In this document: in pieces, positions 60,712 through 64,000 of the stretch
How positions within the stretch are numbered: position 1 is the stretch's first letter
Layout of the letters: each line of letters opens with the position of its first letter
NCBI RefSeq assembly: GCF_022835695.1
Contig: NZ_BQUV01000004.1
Coordinates: 186,001-250,000 of the forward strand
DNA: 64,000 bases
Reading direction: 5' to 3'
DNA from: Bradyrhizobium sp. Ce-3
GTDB taxonomy: Bacteria; Pseudomonadota; Alphaproteobacteria; Rhizobiales; Xanthobacteraceae
Position numbers and translations under genes: made by a program
The notes under the pieces: generated by a model
Told to the model about the DNA's origin: nothing
Database searches by the model: none
What the model saw: only the letters and a program-made list of their open reading frames with translations

Positions 60712-61587
60712 ATGGCCCAGGCTCAGCCGAAACCATCGCCCCTCAACGAATTGTGCAGCGCATTGCCGTCGCTGCCAATGCGGTTGCAGGAGGTCGGTCG
60801 GTTTGTCGCAGCCAATGATTACGACGCCACCACCCGCTCGATGCGCGAGCTCGCCGCGGTCGCCGGCGCCGATCCTGCCTCCTTCACCCGTCTTGCCAAG
60901 GCGCTCGGCTATTCCGGCTGGGACGAATTGCGCGCCGCACTCACCGAGGCGCGCCGGCCGGCGCAAGGCTCGCCGTTCTCCGGCCGCGCCAAGAGCCGCC
61001 GCGCCGGGCCGAATGCCGACGTCAAGCTGGTGCACGACAAGCTGGAAGCCGAAGCCGCGGGGCTCGCGCGGATTTCCGCGAGTGCGATCGCCGACGCCGC
61101 GCGTGCGCTGCACGCTGCAAACCGGATCTGGATCACGGGCTTTCGCAGCTGCCGCAGCGTCGCGGAACTGCTGACCTACCAGCTGCGGCTGTTCCGTCCC
61201 GACGCGGTGCAGCTGGTCGGCGGTTCCGGCCCGTTCGATCTCGACCACGGCGCCTTCCGTGCCGACGACGCCGTGGTCGTGATCGGCTTTGCGCCCTACA
61301 CCCTCGTCAGCGTCGAGACCGCGCGCGCGGCGCACCAGGCGCGCGCCACGCTGATCGCGATCGCCGACACGATCAGCGCGCCGATGGCCGAGGGCGCCGA
61401 TCACCTCTTGCTGTTCGAGGCCGCCGCCTCGCCCGGCTTCTTCCCGAGCCTCACCGGCGCGATTGCCGTGGCGCAGTCGCTCGCCGCCGTCGCCTTCACG
61501 CTGGGCGGCGCGGGCGCCAAGCGCAAGCTGGAGGAGACCGAGGGCCGGCTTGCCGAGATGTCGCAATATTTTGCCGAGAAAGGATAA
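60712..61587 (+). CDS. MurR/RpiR-family transcriptional regulator
   Basis: A 291-residue regulator with an N-terminal HTH (about 35-85, including SMRELAAVAGADPASFTRL) and a C-terminal SIS domain (about 130-275) that usually binds a phosphosugar; GFRSCRSVAELLTYQ and APYTLVSVETARAAHQ match. In amino-acid settings the SIS domain may bind another metabolite. It is divergent from the permeases and just before an aminotransferase gene. Its operator is in the promoter region, suggesting local, probably autoregulated control. Confidence 0.92.
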   Translation: MAQAQPKPSPLNELCSALPSLPMRLQEVGRFVAANDYDATTRSMRELAAVAGADPASFTRLAKALGYSGWDELRAALTEARRPAQGSPFSGRAKSRRAGPNADVKLVHDKLEAEAAGLARISASAIADAARALHAANRIWITGFRSCRSVAELLTYQLRLFRPDAVQLVGGSGPFDLDHGAFRADDAVVVIGFAPYTLVSVETARAAHQARATLIAIADTISAPMAEGADHLLLFEAAASPGFFPSLTGAIAVAQSLAAVAFTLGGAGAKRKLEETEGRLAEMSQYFAEKG

Positions 61588-61592
61588 GTATC

Positions 61593-62942
61593 ATGGCCGC
61601 CAACAAGAGCCGCGTGATGCATCGCAGCCTGCGCGAAACCCCGCCCAAGGCCATCGGCGGGGACGGCGTCTGGCTGATCGCGGAGGATGGCCACCGCATT
61701 CTCGATTCCTCCGGCGGCGCCGCGGTGTCGTGCCTCGGCCATCAGCATCCGCGCATCCTGGCCGCGATCGCCAGGCAGGCCTCGAAGATCGCCTATGCGC
61801 ATACCGGATTCTTCTCGTCGGAGCCGGCGGAAGAGCTCGCCGAGCGGCTGGTCGGCCACGAGCCCGGCGGGCTCGGCTATGTCTATTTCGTCAGCGGCGG
61901 CTCGGAGGCGATCGAGGCCTCGATCAAGCTGGCGCGGCAATATTTCATCGAGCGCGGCGAGCCGAAGCGCGCGCGCTTCATCGCCCGCCGCCAGAGCTAT
62001 CACGGCAACACGCTGGGCGCGCTGTCGGCCGGCGGCAACGCCTGGCGCCGCGAGCCCTACGCGCCGCTGTTGTCGCCGTCGTTCAGCCACGTCACCCCCG
62101 CTTTTGCCTATCACGAGAAGCGCGACGATGAATCGGAGGCGGCGTTCGTGGCCCGCCTCGCCGCCGAGCTGGAAGCCGAATTCCAGCGGCTCGGCCCCGA
62201 CACCGTTGCGGCCTTCATCGCCGAGCCCGTGGTGGGCGCCACCGCCGGCTGCGTGCCGGCACCGGAAGGTTACTTCAAGGCGGTGCGCGAGATCTGCAGC
62301 CGCCACGGTGCGCTGCTGATCCTCGACGAGGTGATGTGCGGCATGGGCCGCACCGGCACGCTGCATGCGTGGGAGCAGGAAGGTATCTCGCCCGACATCC
62401 AGGCGATCGCCAAGGGGCTTGGTGGCGGCTATCAGCCGATCGGCGCGATGCTCGCGAGCGGTGCCATCGTCGACACCGTGCGCAACGGCTCCGGTGCGTT
62501 CCAGCACGGCCACACTTATCTGGCGCATCCGCTCGCCTGCGCCGCCGCGCTCGAAGTGCAGAAGACGATCGCCGAGGAGAGACTGCTCGACCAGGTCAAG
62601 GAACGCGGCCGGCAGCTCGAGCAGCGGCTGATCGAGCGCTTCGGCAATCACCGCCATGTCGGCGACATCAGGGGCCGCGGCCTGTTCTGGGGGATCGAGC
62701 TGGTCGCCGACCGCGGCACGCGGCAGCCGTTCGATCCCAAGCTGAAGCTGCACCAGCGCATCAAGTCGGCGGCGTTCGCCGGCGGCCTCGGCTGCTATCC
62801 GTCGGGCGGCACCGCCGACGGCCAGCGCGGCGATCATGTGCTGCTCGCCCCGCCCTATATCGCAACGTCCGGCGACATCGACATGATCGTCGAAAGGCTC
62901 GGCACGGCGGTCGACAGCGCATTGAAAGATGTTGGTCATTAG
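61593..62942 (+). CDS. Class-III PLP-dependent aminotransferase
   Basis: A 449-residue class III (omega) aminotransferase. PLP contacts include SGGSEAIEASIKLARQY (about 104-120) and LILDEVMCGMGRTG. The Schiff-base lysine is in AIAKGLGGGYQPIGAML. It would move an amino group from an omega-amine or amino acid to a keto acid. The gene begins 5 bases after the RpiR gene and is followed 12 bases later by the binding-protein gene, so all three are one operon. It probably processes the imported substrate. Confidence 0.93.
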   Translation: MAANKSRVMHRSLRETPPKAIGGDGVWLIAEDGHRILDSSGGAAVSCLGHQHPRILAAIARQASKIAYAHTGFFSSEPAEELAERLVGHEPGGLGYVYFVSGGSEAIEASIKLARQYFIERGEPKRARFIARRQSYHGNTLGALSAGGNAWRREPYAPLLSPSFSHVTPAFAYHEKRDDESEAAFVARLAAELEAEFQRLGPDTVAAFIAEPVVGATAGCVPAPEGYFKAVREICSRHGALLILDEVMCGMGRTGTLHAWEQEGISPDIQAIAKGLGGGYQPIGAMLASGAIVDTVRNGSGAFQHGHTYLAHPLACAAALEVQKTIAEERLLDQVKERGRQLEQRLIERFGNHRHVGDIRGRGLFWGIELVADRGTRQPFDPKLKLHQRIKSAAFAGGLGCYPSGGTADGQRGDHVLLAPPYIATSGDIDMIVERLGTAVDSALKDVGH

Positions 62943-62954
62943 GAGGAGGAAGAC

Positions 62955-63965
62955 ATGCTGAGGGGTATCATCACTGCAACCGTTCTCGCTGCCGGCATCG
63001 CCGGCGCAAGCGCGGCGACGCTCGACACCGTCAAGCAGCGCGGCACGCTGGTGTGCGGCGTCTCGACCGGCTTCGCCGGCTTCTCGGCGCCGGACTCGCA
63101 GGGCAACTTTAAGGGCCTCGACGTCGACTATTGCCGCGCGCTCGCCGCCGGCATCCTCGGCGATCCCGCCAAGGTCCGCTACGTCGCGCTGACCGCGCAG
63201 AACCGCTTCACCGCGCTGCAGTCCGGCGAGATCGACGTGCTCTACCGCAACTCGACGCAGACCTATCTGCGCGGCACCACGCTCGGCCTGCGCCAGGGTC
63301 CGGTCAATTTCTACGACGGCCAGGGCTTTGTGGTGAAGAAGGACCTCGGCGTGAAGGAGCTGAAGGATCTCAAGGGCGCCACCGTCTGCGTCGCCCAGGG
63401 CACCACGCATGAGGTGACGCTCGGCGACTACGGCCGCGCCAACGGCATCGACTGGAAGCCGCTGGTGTTCGACCGCCCCGACACCATGTACCAGACCTTC
63501 TTCGGCGGCCGTTGCGATGCCATGACCCAGGACGCCTCCGCGCTTGCCGGCGCGGTCGCAACCGCGGCGCCGAAGGCCGACGATTATGTCGTGCTGCCGC
63601 AGACCATCAGCAAGGAGCCGCTCGGCCCGTTCACCCGCAACGGTGACGAGGTCTGGAGCGACATCATCACCTGGCTGCACTACGGCCTGGTCGAAGCCGA
63701 AGAGCTCGGCGTCACCCAGGCCAATGTCGACGAGATGGCGAAGTCGCAGGTCCCGGCGGTCCAGCGCCTGCTCGGCGCATCCGGCGATCTCGGCAGCCGG
63801 CTCGGCCTCGACAACAAATGGCTGGTCGGGGCGATCAAGGCCGGCGGCAATTACGGCGAGATCTTCGAGCGCAATGTCGGCAAGGCGAGCCCCCTGAAGC
63901 TCGAGCGCGGCCTCAACGCCACCTGGAGCAAGGGCGGCTTGATGTACGCGATCCCGTTCAAATAG
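62955..63965 (+). CDS. Amino-acid ABC transporter substrate-binding protein, AapJ-like
   Basis: A 336-residue periplasmic binding protein with a signal peptide (residues 1-20, cleavage near ASA). The AapJ/BztA-type mature domain starts with TLDTVKQRGTLVCGVSTGFA and contains QNRFTALQSGEIDVLYRNST and KDLKGATVCVAQGTTHE. It delivers an amino acid to the AapQ/AapM-like permeases on the other side of the divergent promoter. GGAGGA lies 6-7 bases before ATG 62955. Splitting the binding protein from its permeases by a regulator is unusual. Confidence 0.92.
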   Translation: MLRGIITATVLAAGIAGASAATLDTVKQRGTLVCGVSTGFAGFSAPDSQGNFKGLDVDYCRALAAGILGDPAKVRYVALTAQNRFTALQSGEIDVLYRNSTQTYLRGTTLGLRQGPVNFYDGQGFVVKKDLGVKELKDLKGATVCVAQGTTHEVTLGDYGRANGIDWKPLVFDRPDTMYQTFFGGRCDAMTQDASALAGAVATAAPKADDYVVLPQTISKEPLGPFTRNGDEVWSDIITWLHYGLVEAEELGVTQANVDEMAKSQVPAVQRLLGASGDLGSRLGLDNKWLVGAIKAGGNYGEIFERNVGKASPLKLERGLNATWSKGGLMYAIPFK

Positions 63966-63975
63966 TGCTCTTCGC

Positions 63976-64000
63976 CTCTCCCCGCGAAGAGCGGGGAGAG
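63976..64000. terminator. Hairpin at the right edge, possible terminator or repeat start
   Basis: A 9-bp stem, ctctccccg / cggggagag, with a 7-base loop, ends exactly at the window edge. It follows the binding-protein gene by 10 bases. It resembles the 'cctctcccc' repeat family, so what follows is not known. Confidence 0.5.

Noticed and set aside
61401-63680. Minus-strand frame of about 759 codons opposite the RpiR, aminotransferase and binding-protein genes
   Set aside because: It crosses three well-supported plus-strand genes and has the composition of an antisense artefact.

Overview
The window is GC-rich, densely coding chromosomal DNA of an alphaproteobacterium, most likely Bradyrhizobium or a close relative in the Nitrobacteraceae. 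The evidence is the gene content (RibB with a decayed GTP-cyclohydrolase domain, Aap-type amino-acid transporters, a GcdH-type dehydrogenase, a full C-P lyase set) and several families of dispersed palindromic repeats typical of that group between genes. I found no tRNA, rRNA, CRISPR array, insertion sequence or phage gene. The acyl-CoA synthetase at the left edge is cut by the window. The Aap-like locus at the right edge continues beyond it.

Layout. 1-14.6 kb: housekeeping and scattered metabolic genes (acyl-CoA ligase, DUF1499, metallo-beta-lactamase-fold hydrolase, glutaryl-CoA dehydrogenase, ribB, CPA2 antiporter, DUF3124, PLP aminotransferase, Tat-exported amidohydrolase, small His-rich secreted protein, aldo/keto reductase, PhoD-type phosphatase). 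14.8-21.4 kb: fused indolepyruvate:ferredoxin oxidoreductase, divergent from a hotdog/carboxymuconolactone-decarboxylase-like/SDR cassette. 21.4-26.7 kb: RND pump and adaptor with a divergent TetR regulator and a clear operator. 26.7-41.1 kb: a complete phosphonate locus in three transcription units: phnGHIJKLMN (plus a flavoprotein gene), phnCDEE, and acetyltransferase-phnM2-DUF1045. phnF lies between the first two. A perfect PhnF-type palindrome and Pho-box-like 11-nt phased repeats sit in its two divergent promoters.

41.1-44.2 kb: a LysR regulator divergent from a Rieske oxygenase and a crotonase, with a 27-nt palindrome between them. 44.2-51.7 kb: a minus-strand run of CnbZ-like deaminase, exported flavin amine oxidase/dehydrogenase, c-type cytochrome, exported RidA, exported M20 peptidase, aspartate dehydrogenase and nicotinamidase, then a divergent hemC. 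The four genes at 48.3-51.7 kb look like a periplasmic amine-oxidation and imine-hydrolysis module. 52.2-57.4 kb: a LivK-type binding protein, two amidases and a FadR-type GntR regulator. 57.4-58.3 kb: an atypical, sparsely coding patch. 58.3-64 kb: two Aap-like permeases divergent from an RpiR regulator, a class-III aminotransferase and the matching binding protein, with a striking inverted repeat between the two arms.

The best candidates for follow-up are the amine dehydrogenase/cytochrome/RidA module, the phnM2-DUF1045 unit as a possible substitute for PhnP, the stacked Pho-box and PhnF sites, and the RpiR-controlled split transporter. Assignments come from reading motifs, spacing and repeats by eye. 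No database search was run.
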